Source: CAYUCJ01 sp049282265
GTDB taxonomy: Bacteria > Desulfobacterota > DSM-4660 > Desulfatiglandales > Desulfatiglandaceae
Direction: 5' to 3'
Assembly: GCA_049282265.1 (NCBI GenBank)
Contig: JBAPTR010000086.1
Span: 1 to 53,706 of the forward strand
Length of the DNA: 53,706 nucleotides
How positions within the stretch are numbered: position 1 is the first letter of the stretch; every line of letters begins with the position of its first letter. Shown in pieces: positions 18,387 through 26,450 of this stretch. Under the pieces are notes generated by a model that had not been told where the DNA came from, ran no database searches, and was given only the letters and a program-made list of their open reading frames with translations. Position numbers and translations under genes: made by a program.

Positions 18387-18649
18387 TTGTTCTTCTCTTT
18401 CTGCTCCATGAGACGGCTGAGTTCCTTTTTCCTGCTCCAGCGCTTGATCACGCCCACAAACCCGCCCGGCCCCCTTTGCTCCAGCAATTCTCCCCTGAAT
18501 TCAATTCCTTGTGGCGTGGACAGGGCGGCTCTCAAGCATTCCGTCTTGTCCGCGCATTCCTGGCACGAGGGAGGCGTCTCCCGCATGCCGCTTTCCCCAA
18601 CGGGGAAAACCCTTTCCAGGATGCCAAAGCATTCTTTCTTGTTTTTCAT
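18383..18649 (-). CDS. Small cysteine-containing protein of unknown function
   Basis: An 88-residue cytoplasmic protein starting MKNKKECFGILERVFPVG, with SCQECADKTECLRAAL (Cys-x2-Cys-x5-Cys, plus Cys near residue 7) and a basic C-terminus. Four conserved-looking cysteines suggest a metal or Fe-S site. I recall similar small proteins in Desulfobacterota but no assigned function. The start at 18649 has AGGAGGGG about 9 nt upstream and agrees with a promoter whose transcript would begin near 18676; the longer frame to 18694 would begin before the transcript. It is the first gene of the helicase-FolC-LptD operon and overlaps the next gene by ATGA. Confidence 0.7.
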   Translation of the reverse strand: MKNKKECFGILERVFPVGESGMRETPPSCQECADKTECLRAALSTPQGIEFRGELLEQRGPGGFVGVIKRWSRKKELSRLMEQKEKNK

Positions 18650-18682
18650 GATTTTTTGCCCCTCCTGGCCACGGGAGAGGCC

Positions 18683-18710
18683 ACTATACATCATTAGGGC
18701 TGCTTGTTAA
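18683..18710 (-). promoter_or_regulatory. Promoter of the Yip1-uvrD-folC-lptD operon
   Basis: On the minus strand TTAACA (18710-18705), 16-nt spacer, TATAGT (18688-18683). The transcript would begin near 18676 and carry a leader of about 27 nt with the ribosome binding site at 18658-18665. It faces away from the FadR-family promoter in the same 270-bp region. Confidence 0.6.
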
Positions 18711-18857
18711 AGGGCAAATTGGAAGATGCAATGATCCCGTGCGGGAGGGCCCGTGCATTCCCTTTCGGAAAGCAATCCACAGCCCCCCTTTATTGCTGCA
18801 TGCAACTCTGCAGATGCACTCGCCGGTTATCGGATTCCAACAATGCGTTTTTTTTGC

Positions 18858-18886
18858 TTGACTGGCTTATTGCCTAATGGTATTAC
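18858..18886 (+). promoter_or_regulatory. Promoter of the FadR-family regulator and alanine cluster
   Basis: TTGACT (18858-18863), 17-nt spacer, TATTAC (18881-18886). The -10 box lies inside the palindrome at 18874-18892, so a bound repressor would block RNA polymerase directly. The expected start near 18893 leaves a leader of about 27 nt. Confidence 0.65.
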
Positions 18887-18892
18887 CATTAG
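18874..18892. promoter_or_regulatory. FadR-type operator palindrome
   Basis: CTAATGGTATTACCATTAG is a perfect inverted repeat with 9-bp arms around one base. Its core TGGTATTACCA fits the FadR-subfamily consensus TNGTNNNACNA. It covers the -10 box of the promoter for a GntR/FadR-family gene that starts 27 nt downstream, which is the classical arrangement for autoregulation. The effector is unknown; given the genes controlled, alanine, pyruvate or another small acid is plausible. Confidence 0.8.
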
Positions 18893-18919
18893 CATGCCTG
18901 ATATACAGTAGAAACAATC

Positions 18920-19678
18920 ATGACAAAAAAACTGCCCTTCAAACAGGTCAAGCGCACACATCTCTATGAGAAAGTGGCCGAACAGATCAAGACGGCCATC
19001 TTCGACGGCCTGCTCGAACCGGGGGACTCCCTTCCCTCTGAGCGGGAACTGAGCGAAACCTTCGGCGTTGGACGCCCGACCATTCGGGAGGCCTTGCGGA
19101 TCCTTCACGTCATGGGCCTCATCAATATCAGTGCAGGGATTCGGGGTTCTACGGTCAGGGAAATCGATCTGACCCAGTACCTCGAGACCATCCGCGAGCA
19201 ACTGGCCTACCTGATCCATGTGGATAAACAGTCCATTCAGGATGTCTGGGAGGTTAGGAAATATGTGGAGCTGGGCATCGCTCATTCTGCAGCCCGCAAC
19301 GCCACAGAGCAGGATATTGCCAATCTTGAACAACTCTTTCAAAAAATGGAAGAATGTGGCGCTGATATACATGCCTACTTTCCCATTGCCGTTGAATTCC
19401 ACCAGAAACTGGCCCTTGCCTCGGGCAACAGCATCTTTTACATCATCTGGAATATATTTCACGATATACTCCTGAAAGGTTATATGCCTATACTGGAAGA
19501 TCTTTTCCCTGAGGGACCCCAGCGGCTGCTGAATTCAAACCGTGTACTTCTCACAGCGATCAAATCAGGCGATCACGCTGCTATTGAACGCACCATGGAA
19601 ATACATGCCGAAGAGGAGCGTTTGTTTCCAAAAGATGAGCTCTTTCAAACCAATCGGAACCGCAGGCAAAAGGAGTGA
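18920..19678 (+). CDS. GntR-family transcriptional regulator, FadR/FCD subfamily
   Basis: A 252-residue DNA-binding repressor. The N-terminal winged helix (about 12-80) contains LYEKVAEQIKTAIFDGLLEP, LPSERELSETFGVGRPTIRE and ALRILHVMGLINISAGIRGS. The C-terminal helical FCD domain (about 90-240) contains VWEVRKYVELGIAHSAARNA and histidines in VEFHQKLA and DHAAIERTMEIHAEE at positions that bind a metal or an organic acid in relatives. It probably binds the palindrome 27 nt upstream and regulates itself and the alanine cluster. The next gene, alanine dehydrogenase, starts 38 nt after its stop. Confidence 0.9.
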   Translation: MTKKLPFKQVKRTHLYEKVAEQIKTAIFDGLLEPGDSLPSERELSETFGVGRPTIREALRILHVMGLINISAGIRGSTVREIDLTQYLETIREQLAYLIHVDKQSIQDVWEVRKYVELGIAHSAARNATEQDIANLEQLFQKMEECGADIHAYFPIAVEFHQKLALASGNSIFYIIWNIFHDILLKGYMPILEDLFPEGPQRLLNSNRVLLTAIKSGDHAAIERTMEIHAEEERLFPKDELFQTNRNRRQKE

Positions 19679-19716
19679 TGACTTCGGCTCCATTATTTTA
19701 TGAAGGAGGAAAATTC

Positions 19717-20823
19717 ATGAAAATAGGGATTCCCAAAGAAATCAAGCAGGCGGAAAAAAGGGTGGCTGCCACGCCCGCCGGGGTGAAGGCGTTCACAAGT
19801 CATGGCCACCGGGTATTCGTAGAAAAGGATGCCGGATCGGGTTCCGGTTTCAGGGACGAGGAATATATAAAGGCCGGGGCGAGGATTCTGGACAACCCCG
19901 AGGATGTCTGGAGTGAATCGGAGATGGTCATCAAGGTCAAGGAACCCATCGGCCCGGAGTTCGACCGCATGCGACCCGGTCAGATTCTCTACACCTATCT
20001 CCACCTGGCCGCTGATCAGGAATTGACCCAGAAGCTCCTGGAGCGGAAGATCGTGGGAGTTGCGTATGAGACCGTCCAACTGGAGGATGGCTCTCTGCCG
20101 CTCCTCTCCCCCATGAGTGAAGTTGCAGGCAGGCTCTCCATTCAGATGGGGGCCTTCAGCCTGGAGGCAAAGAACGGGGGCATGGGAATTCTCCTTTCCG
20201 GGGTTTCGGGTGTACGGCCCGCCCGGGTGACGATCATCGGCGGCGGGGTTGCGGGCTTTTCCGCGGCCATGGTGGCCGTTGGCATCGGTGCACAGGTCTC
20301 TATCCTGGACAACAATCCCTCCCGTCTTCGCTACCTTGAAGACATTACCGACTCTCGCCTGGTGACCATTATGTCCAATCCTGCCAACATTGAGGAGGAA
20401 TGCATCAACAGCCACCTGGTTGTCGGATCGGTCCTGATCCCGGGGGCTAAGGCACCGAAACTGATCACCAGGGACATCATCCGCCGGATGATGCCGGGAT
20501 CCGCCGTCGTGGATATCTCGGTGGACCAGGGAGGCTGCTGCGAAAACACCCATCCCACAACCCATGAGAATCCTACGTTTATCGTGGATGAAGTGGTGCA
20601 CTACTGCGTGGCCAATATGCCCGGCGCAGTGCCGCGCACGTCCACCATCGCCCTGACCAATGTCACCCTGACCTACGGCCTGGCCATTGCCAACAAGGGG
20701 TTTGAGAAGGCCATGGCGGATGACCGCGCCTTGAGGAAGGGCCTCAATGTGATGAAAGGCCAGGTCTGCTACCCCGCTGTGGCGGATACCTTCGGCATGA
20801 CCTGTGCGCATGTGGACTTCTAG
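19717..20823 (+). CDS. ald: L-alanine dehydrogenase
   Basis: Reversibly oxidises L-alanine to pyruvate and ammonia with NAD+ in the cytoplasm. The ATG at 19717 (MKIGIPKEIKQAEKRVAATP) has AAGGAGG 7 nt upstream; an in-frame ATG at 19675 is not the start. In 368 residues the family landmarks are present: the substrate lysine in VIKVKEP, catalytic His in YTYLHLAADQ, Rossmann motif TIIGGGVAGFSAAMVAVGIG, and VDISVDQGGCCENTHPTTH. Together with the racemase and aminotransferase downstream it forms a set for interconverting D-alanine, L-alanine and pyruvate. Confidence 0.95.
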   Translation: MKIGIPKEIKQAEKRVAATPAGVKAFTSHGHRVFVEKDAGSGSGFRDEEYIKAGARILDNPEDVWSESEMVIKVKEPIGPEFDRMRPGQILYTYLHLAADQELTQKLLERKIVGVAYETVQLEDGSLPLLSPMSEVAGRLSIQMGAFSLEAKNGGMGILLSGVSGVRPARVTIIGGGVAGFSAAMVAVGIGAQVSILDNNPSRLRYLEDITDSRLVTIMSNPANIEEECINSHLVVGSVLIPGAKAPKLITRDIIRRMMPGSAVVDISVDQGGCCENTHPTTHENPTFIVDEVVHYCVANMPGAVPRTSTIALTNVTLTYGLAIANKGFEKAMADDRALRKGLNVMKGQVCYPAVADTFGMTCAHVDF

Positions 20824-20859
20824 GTTAGTGGAACCGGGAAACAAGAAAGGAGCAATGAC

Positions 20860-21765
20860 ATGTTTGAACATCTGAAGGTATGGGTGAATGGAAAAATAAT
20901 CCCTTGGGAACAGGCGACCGTACACATCATGTCCCACAGTTTCAGCAGGGGATCGGCCATGTTTGATGTATTCGGTATTCACCAAAGTCCCACCGGTCCG
21001 GTTGCCTTCCGTATGGACAAGCACCTGGATCGGCTTTTCAGGAGCGCACAACTCCTAGGGTTCGAAATGGCCTACACAAAAGACGATGTGACAAAGGCTG
21101 TGGCCAAATTGGTCAAGGAAAACAACATCCGGCGCGGCCTGGTGAAAATCTTGGCCTACTACAGCGAGGAAGCAGTGCTTTCCCTGGTCATGGATTCCAA
21201 ACTGGATCTTGCCGTATTTGCGATACCCGAAACCGATGAACTGGGGTTGGATAAGGCCGAACCCATCAGCATCTGTATTAGCAAATGGCGCAAACTGCAT
21301 CCCGCCACCGTGCCGGTTGAGGCCAAGGCATGCGCCAACTATCTCAATGGCGTGTTATCCCGAAAAGACGCCGCGGAGAGGGGTTTTGATCTGGCTATCA
21401 TGCTGACGACGGATGGCTATGTGGCGGAGGGGGCCATCGAATCCGTCTTCATGGTAAAGGACGGTGTCGTCAAGACCCCGGCCCTGGGGAATATCCTCCA
21501 AAGCATCACCAGGATGTCCATCCTCGAGGCGGCGCCAGCCATAGGGCTTGAGACCTCGGAAGAGCAGATAACGCGGGAAGAATTCATGGCGGCCGACGAG
21601 ATATTTACCTGTCACACAGGGATCAAGGTGACGCCGGTGAAAAAAATAGAGGACCGTGTATTCGGCCAGGCCCCGGGACCGGTGAGTTCCAGGATATCCA
21701 AACTGATGGAGGATATCTGCCATTTCCGCGATGGGCGCTTTAAAGACTGGATGCAACCCATATAG
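20860..21765 (+). CDS. PLP-dependent class IV aminotransferase (BCAT / D-amino-acid aminotransferase type)
   Basis: A 301-residue fold-type IV transaminase. The PLP lysine is most likely in VEAKACANYLNG, and the cofactor-binding acid in YVAEGAIESVFMVKDG, with GNILQSITRMSILEAA as the phosphate loop. The EGAIES motif resembles branched-chain aminotransferases, whereas the position between alanine dehydrogenase and alanine racemase suggests D-alanine transamination to pyruvate. Both remain possible, and aminodeoxychorismate lyase is less likely. It starts 36 nt after ald with AAAGGAG upstream. Confidence 0.85.
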   Translation: MFEHLKVWVNGKIIPWEQATVHIMSHSFSRGSAMFDVFGIHQSPTGPVAFRMDKHLDRLFRSAQLLGFEMAYTKDDVTKAVAKLVKENNIRRGLVKILAYYSEEAVLSLVMDSKLDLAVFAIPETDELGLDKAEPISICISKWRKLHPATVPVEAKACANYLNGVLSRKDAAERGFDLAIMLTTDGYVAEGAIESVFMVKDGVVKTPALGNILQSITRMSILEAAPAIGLETSEEQITREEFMAADEIFTCHTGIKVTPVKKIEDRVFGQAPGPVSSRISKLMEDICHFRDGRFKDWMQPI

Positions 21766-21804
21766 GATGCGGATACGGCTTTTCCCCAACGAAAGGATGA
21801 TAAT

Positions 21805-22929
21805 TTGCGGCCGGCATGGATTGAAATTGGGTTACCTGCCATAAAGAAAAATATCTCTGCCTTCCGGCGCATCCTTTCCGGACAGGCCCGGATTATGGGA
21901 ATTGTCAAGGCTGATGCCTATGGCCACGGGGCTCTCAGGGTTTCCGAGGCTTTGAGGGAAGTTGGTGTCAAGCGTTTCGGTGTGGCGCTGGTCCAGGAAG
22001 GTGTGGAATTGAGGGAAAACGGCTTTGACGAGCCCGTGCTAATTCTGGGGTATACACCGGAAGAAGATTTTCCCCTCCTCCTGCGTTACGGGCTGACGCC
22101 AACCATCTATGACTATTCCCAGGCGGTACAACTTGACAGACAAGCCGGAGAAATGGGGAAACCGGCCAAGGTCCACCTGAAAGTGGACACAGGGATGGGG
22201 CGAATAGGATTCCAGCCGGAAAAGCGGGCAGTTCAAGAAATCGGCAAAATCGCAAAATTGCCCAATCTGGTCCTCGAGGGTATTTTCAGCCACCAGGCCT
22301 GGGCCGACAACCCGCTGAGCGATTTTGCGAGTGTCCAGTTCGCCCGTTTTCAGAACTTCATCGGTGACCTGGAGCGGGCCGGTATGAAGTTCCCGCTCAC
22401 GCATATTGCCAACAGTGCTGCCACCATCAACTTCCCTTCCATGCATCTGGACCTGGTGCGAATCGGGATCTCCCTTTACGGCCTCTACCCGGATGCGCAG
22501 ATGGCGATTGACCCGAAAATCGAACTGCACCCCGCCATGCAGGTCAAAGCCAGGCTGGTCCATGTCAAGGAGGTCCCTGAGGGAACCCCGTTGAGCTACG
22601 GGTGTACCTTTACCACCGGACGGAACTGCCTCATCGGCACCGTGCCCATGGGCTATGCCGACGGCATTCCGCGAGCCCTGTCCAACAATGGCGAAGTCCT
22701 TGTCAGGGGAAAGCGCTGCCCCATCGCGGGTCGCATCTGCATGGACCAGTTCATGGTGGATTTGACTGGTTTGGAGAAGGTCCAGGTGGGTGATGAACTC
22801 GTCTTGTTGGGAAGGCAGGGAACTGAAGAAATAAGCGCCGATGAGGTGGCGGAAAAGGCGGGGACTATTTCCTATGAAATCGTCACCCGGATGTCCCGGA
22901 GGCTCCCGAGGACCTATTTGGACACATAA
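21805..22929 (+). CDS. alr: Alanine racemase, TTG start
   Basis: PLP enzyme interconverting L- and D-alanine (374 residues, usual length). The PLP lysine is in MGIVKADAYGHGALR; the second catalytic residue, Tyr, is in PLSYGCTFTTGR; GRICMDQFMVDLTG and KVDTGMGRIGF are also family motifs. The start is TTG at 21805, placed 8 nt after AAGGATG; the residues RPAWIEIGLPAIKKNI match the normal N-terminus of the family, so the unusual start codon is well supported. In this operon it may serve D-alanine breakdown as well as, or instead of, cell-wall supply. Confidence 0.94.
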   Translation: MRPAWIEIGLPAIKKNISAFRRILSGQARIMGIVKADAYGHGALRVSEALREVGVKRFGVALVQEGVELRENGFDEPVLILGYTPEEDFPLLLRYGLTPTIYDYSQAVQLDRQAGEMGKPAKVHLKVDTGMGRIGFQPEKRAVQEIGKIAKLPNLVLEGIFSHQAWADNPLSDFASVQFARFQNFIGDLERAGMKFPLTHIANSAATINFPSMHLDLVRIGISLYGLYPDAQMAIDPKIELHPAMQVKARLVHVKEVPEGTPLSYGCTFTTGRNCLIGTVPMGYADGIPRALSNNGEVLVRGKRCPIAGRICMDQFMVDLTGLEKVQVGDELVLLGRQGTEEISADEVAEKAGTISYEIVTRMSRRLPRTYLDT

Positions 22930-22965
22930 CACCTTTATTATTTCCAGGTGAATGGAGGAAAAACC

Positions 22966-23361
22966 ATGGAGAAAAAATCGTCTCTAAAGGCCGTATCCAC
23001 CAATGAGGCACCGGCTGCCATAGGACCCTATTCCCAGGGGGTGGTCGCCGGCGATCTTCTTTTCATTTCCGGTCAATTGGCCCTGGATCCCCGGACCGGA
23101 GAGTTCGTAGAGGGGGATATCCTTTCCATGACCCACCGGGTGATCAGGAATGTCCAGGCCATCGCTGAATCCGTCGGTTCAGGTCTTGACAGAGTGGTCA
23201 AGACGACCATTTTTCTGGCCGACATGAACGATTTTGCCGCAGTCAATGAGGTCTATTCCCAGTATTTCAAAGGCGTCCTTCCGGCCCGGGCCGTGGTCCA
23301 GGCAGCGGCACTGCCTAAGGGCGGAAAAATTGAAATGGAAGCTGTTGTACATATAGCCTAG
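22966..23361 (+). CDS. ridA: RidA family enamine/imine deaminase
   Basis: Hydrolyses reactive 2-aminoacrylate-type enamines and imines to keto acids, protecting PLP enzymes such as Alr and the class IV transaminase encoded next to it. The 131-residue protein starts at ATG 22966 with GGAGG 7 nt upstream (an earlier in-frame ATG at 22948 is covered by this site). Family motifs: AIGPYSQGVVAGDLLFISGQ, and the catalytic arginine in LPARAVVQAAALPKGGKIEM. Its place in an operon of PLP enzymes fits the known role exactly. Confidence 0.94.
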   Translation: MEKKSSLKAVSTNEAPAAIGPYSQGVVAGDLLFISGQLALDPRTGEFVEGDILSMTHRVIRNVQAIAESVGSGLDRVVKTTIFLADMNDFAAVNEVYSQYFKGVLPARAVVQAAALPKGGKIEMEAVVHIA

Positions 23362-23392
23362 ATGAGAGGCCATTGATGAATCCGGGCTCTAT

Positions 23393-24283
23393 ATGGATAT
23401 TCGAGACAAACCGTATATAGAAGCCGACGATGTCCTTGCCCTGAATTTCATCAGGGATCCTGCAAGATACGCCTTCAGGAGATACTACCGAACCGGTCTG
23501 CGCTCGCATATCCTGGAAGTCCTGCGCCCGGAGGACCTGGAAAGAGAAAGACAAGGTGTCCTGAAGGGGAAGAACATCCACTTCCCAAGGGCCGTTTCTC
23601 TCAAGATGCTCAGGATATTCAGGGCTCGATTTAGAGATTTTCAGGAGGCCCTGGATGAAATCGGACGGGTCAAACTGATCTCGAGATACCTCGCCCCGAA
23701 TCACGTGGCCAGGTCTGATGAATTCCTCGTGAGTTATGTAAGGGGAGACCAGGCTGACATTGTCCTCTGCGGGCTCCAGGACTATGTGGAAGGTGAAATC
23801 CTGGACCCATGGGGCCCCCTGGATGGTCAGATCCTTGGGGAACTGCTGACCCGCATGAATCCTGTGGAGACACAGGATCAAGCAGCAATTTTTTCAGAAA
23901 AGGTGAACCGGGCGAAAAGGGAGGTTGCGTCTTTCATCGGGAAAGTCAGAAAGATGATTGCGGAAGCTCAGCACATCCCGGACCTTGCCGGTGTAGGGAA
24001 TCTCCTCCTGACCCCACGAGGCCATATCAGGCTTGTGGATATCAACAACATCTCTCCTGTTTCTTTCGATGGCGCCATTTTCAGGGATGACCGGGATTAC
24101 CCGGTCTGCGACAAGTCCATCGAGGCCCTATCCCTTCTGGAGAGAAATATCCTGGGCCGGTCCGTCTCCGCAGAAGACCCCCTTTATGGCATTTTTCTTG
24201 AACCTTTAAGGATGAAGGCAGTCCGGGATCTGGTGATAACATTCCGGACCAACCTCGGGAAGGCCACCTATCCAATCCCATGA
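23393..24283 (+). CDS. Unrecognised protein with a kinase-like C-terminal motif
   Basis: A 296-residue soluble protein I cannot assign. The most telling segment is at about 200-225: LAGVGNLLLTPRGHIRLVDI followed by NNISPV, which resembles the catalytic loop and Asp-Phe-Gly region of kinase-fold phosphotransferases (an Asn followed by a Gly-containing turn and a hydrophobic-Asp strand), but the usual catalytic HxD is not clear (HIPDLAGVGN). The N-terminal half is rich in Arg and aromatic residues with no signal peptide. It overlaps the next gene (B12/radical SAM) by ATGA and lies 31 nt after ridA, so it belongs to the same transcript. It could be an active small-molecule kinase, a pseudokinase or unrelated. 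Confidence 0.7.
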   Translation: MDIRDKPYIEADDVLALNFIRDPARYAFRRYYRTGLRSHILEVLRPEDLERERQGVLKGKNIHFPRAVSLKMLRIFRARFRDFQEALDEIGRVKLISRYLAPNHVARSDEFLVSYVRGDQADIVLCGLQDYVEGEILDPWGPLDGQILGELLTRMNPVETQDQAAIFSEKVNRAKREVASFIGKVRKMIAEAQHIPDLAGVGNLLLTPRGHIRLVDINNISPVSFDGAIFRDDRDYPVCDKSIEALSLLERNILGRSVSAEDPLYGIFLEPLRMKAVRDLVITFRTNLGKATYPIP

Positions 24284-25965
24284 ACATCCTGCTCGTCTAC
24301 CCCTATTTTCTCGAAAAGCGTCTGCACACGGAAGATGTCGGCGCCGTGCCCATTGGTCTTTATTATGTGGCGGCATTGCTGAAAGACCATGGCCATGACG
24401 TTGAGATCCTGGATTGGCACCAGATGGACCGGCATCCCGGAGCCATGGAAGAGGCCATCAGGGAAAAGAAACCGGATGTGATGGGTTTTTCAGTGCTCCA
24501 GGCCAACCGATGGGGCGCCATAGAGATCGCACGTCTTGCCAAGAAGGTAAACCCCGGGATCACCACGGTCTTCGGGGGTGTCAGTCCCACGTTTCTGTGG
24601 GAACACTTCCTGAAAAACTTCCCGGAGATTGATTTCATCGTAACAGGAGAAGGAGAATATCCTTTTCTGCACCTGGTGCAATGGCGGGAACTGGGCAAAA
24701 AGGAAGAAGAACTCCCGACCATTCCCGGTCTTGCCTATCGCGCCGGGAGACAAATCCTTCGGAATGATCCCGGCCCACCCCTTCAGGACCTGGACGCACT
24801 CCCGGACCCCGCCGAATATTTCACGTTCCAGCACATAGCCTCTTCACGGGGTTGTCCCCGGCAGTGCGTCTTTTGCGGTTCGCCCAGGTTCTGGCACCGT
24901 ACGGTGAGGTTCCACTCGGTCGACTATTTTGTCTCACAAATCGAAAAACTCCACCGGAAAGGGGTCTCATTCTTTTACGTCTCCGATGACACCTTTACCA
25001 TGAAAAAAAGGCGGGTTGTGGCCATATGCAAAACGATCCTCGAGCGGAAAATCGCTATCAGCTGGGCAGCCATCTGCCGGGTAAGCGATGTGGATGAGGA
25101 AATCCTCTATTGGATGAGAAAGGCGGGTTGTGTACAGGTGAGCTACGGGGTCGAGAGCGGCTCTGAGAAAATCCGGCGCTTTCTTAACAAGGAAATCACA
25201 ACGCCCCAGATCCTCAAGGCATTTTCAAGCACGGTCCGGATGGGAATCCTGCCGAGGGCCTATTTCATCTATGGCAATCCCGGAGAAACGGAAAAAACCA
25301 TACAGGAAACCATTCATCTGATGGTGAAGATCAGGCCCTTGAGCGCCATCTTTTACATCCTGGACATCTTCCCGGGAACCGCCCTCTACGAACGCTACAA
25401 GAAGGCGACCGGGGCAACGGACGATATCTGGCTTGAGCGCATGGAAGATATCATGTATTTTGAGACCGACCCCTGCCTGAAAGGAGAGGATGTCCTGGCC
25501 TTTGGAAAAAGACTGCGGCAAACTTTTCACAAGGCCCTTCCGGAGTTCGCAGGCGCAGCAGCGCTGGTCGATCGAAAGGACCTCTACCCCCTTCACGCCG
25601 ACTTTTGTTCCAGGCTGGCCTTGACCTTTACGAACGGAGATTACGCCCAGGTAGAGGAGATCCCAGCCAAGGATCAAATTGCCGAAAAGCTCTATGCACT
25701 GGCCCTGGGTTATCATCCGGACCACAGGGCCTACCTGGGCCTGGGGGTCCTCCTGCAAAGGAAAGGAGAATACGAAAGATCGGTTCAAATCCTGCAACAA
25801 GGACTCAGCCATTTTCCATCGAGTGAACAACTCCACATGTGCCTGGGAATTAGTCACATGAACCTGGGCCGCTTCAGGGAGGCGCTGTCTGGTTTTGAAA
25901 AATTCAAAGACGCCCCCGGCGCGACCCGTTTTATCGCAGCGTGCAAACAGGCCCTCGAAAAATAA
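24280..25965 (+). CDS. B12-binding domain radical SAM protein with C-terminal TPR repeats
   Basis: A 561-residue protein. Residues 1-130 form a cobalamin-binding-type Rossmann domain (MNILLVYPYF, GLYYVAALLKDHGHDVEILD). The radical SAM core follows, with the 4Fe-4S motif SSRGCPRQCVFCGSP at about 188-202 (Cys-x3-Cys-x2-Cys), then SYGVESGSEKIRRFLNKEIT and FIYGNPGETEKTI. The last 100 residues are tetratricopeptide-like (ALGYHPDHRAYLGLGVLLQR; LSHFPSSEQLHMCLGISHMN). Such enzymes methylate or rearrange unreactive carbons. The TPR tail suggests a protein or carrier-bound substrate. The gene overlaps its kinase-like partner by 4 nt; no substrate can be named. Confidence 0.88.
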   Translation: MNILLVYPYFLEKRLHTEDVGAVPIGLYYVAALLKDHGHDVEILDWHQMDRHPGAMEEAIREKKPDVMGFSVLQANRWGAIEIARLAKKVNPGITTVFGGVSPTFLWEHFLKNFPEIDFIVTGEGEYPFLHLVQWRELGKKEEELPTIPGLAYRAGRQILRNDPGPPLQDLDALPDPAEYFTFQHIASSRGCPRQCVFCGSPRFWHRTVRFHSVDYFVSQIEKLHRKGVSFFYVSDDTFTMKKRRVVAICKTILERKIAISWAAICRVSDVDEEILYWMRKAGCVQVSYGVESGSEKIRRFLNKEITTPQILKAFSSTVRMGILPRAYFIYGNPGETEKTIQETIHLMVKIRPLSAIFYILDIFPGTALYERYKKATGATDDIWLERMEDIMYFETDPCLKGEDVLAFGKRLRQTFHKALPEFAGAAALVDRKDLYPLHADFCSRLALTFTNGDYAQVEEIPAKDQIAEKLYALALGYHPDHRAYLGLGVLLQRKGEYERSVQILQQGLSHFPSSEQLHMCLGISHMNLGRFREALSGFEKFKDAPGATRFIAACKQALEK

Positions 25966-25968
25966 AAT

Positions 25969-26006
25969 GGCATCCCGCCGTGCCCCCTCGCAGCGGGATG
26001 CCTTTT
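25969..26006 (+). terminator. Rho-independent terminator of the alanine cluster
   Basis: A hairpin with perfect 10-bp arms, GGCATCCCGC (25969-25978) and GCGGGATGCC (25993-26002), followed by TTTTA. It begins 3 nt after the stop of the radical SAM gene. The run of A before the first arm lets it also act for the convergent cold-shock gene. Confidence 0.88.
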
Positions 26007-26076
26007 ATGAGCTCGATCTTATCAGAAAATCTGATGGCGTTTCAAAAAGCCTGGCCAGGGACTTCTTACAATGCCA

Positions 26077-26277
26077 TCAAATCTTGCTGACGTTCTTTGC
26101 TACTGGTCCCCGGTCACTCTCTTCCACCTCGAAAATGACCTTTTCTCCCTCGGCAAGGGTCTTGAAACCGGTGCTGTTGATGGATGAATAATGAACGAAG
26201 ATGTCCGGGCCGTTTTCCTGTTCTATGAAACCATAACCTTTCTTGTCGCTGAACCACTTCACTGTACCGTCTGCCAA
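26077..26277 (-). CDS. Cold-shock domain protein, TTG start
   Basis: A 66-residue OB-fold protein binding single-stranded RNA and DNA. RNP1 is KGYGFIEQE and RNP2 is IFVHYSSI; the N-terminus ADGTVKWFSDKKGYGF is typical. The start codon is TTG at 26277, 9 nt after AAAGGAGG; no ATG is available in the right place. It differs from the second copy at 44600 mainly in charged positions. An upstream region of about 120 nt between promoter and gene resembles the long leaders of cold-induced csp genes. Confidence 0.93.
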   Translation of the reverse strand: MADGTVKWFSDKKGYGFIEQENGPDIFVHYSSINSTGFKTLAEGEKVIFEVEESDRGPVAKNVSKI

Positions 26278-26403
26278 AGTGTAAAACCTCCTTTCAAAAA
26301 AAACTCAAATGTTCCCAAGCCCAAGGTCGCCACTCTGACACACAAATACGTCACAACAGAGTAAAATCGACCCGCAGGGGTAGCCGGGCCACATTTTTCT
26401 AGA

Positions 26404-26432
26404 ACTTAAGCAGTAATTTTCCCAAAGGTCAA
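26404..26432 (-). promoter_or_regulatory. Probable promoter of the first cold-shock gene
   Basis: On the minus strand TTGACC (26432-26427), 17-nt spacer, TTAAGT (26409-26404). The transcript would start near 26397 and carry a leader of about 120 nt. The -35 box is good and the -10 box weak, so the call rests partly on the matching leader length of the second csp gene. Confidence 0.45.
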
Positions 26433-26450
26433 GAAAATAAACAGCCCGTT

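Noticed and set aside
18650..18694. A 15-residue N-terminal extension of the small Cys protein
   Set aside because: Its start would lie upstream of the transcript start predicted from the promoter at 18683-18710, while 18649 has a good ribosome binding site.
19693..21051. A 452-residue frame antisense to alanine dehydrogenase and the aminotransferase
   Set aside because: It is rich in His, Gly and Arg and covers two well-supported genes on the other strand; a typical long antisense frame in GC-rich DNA.
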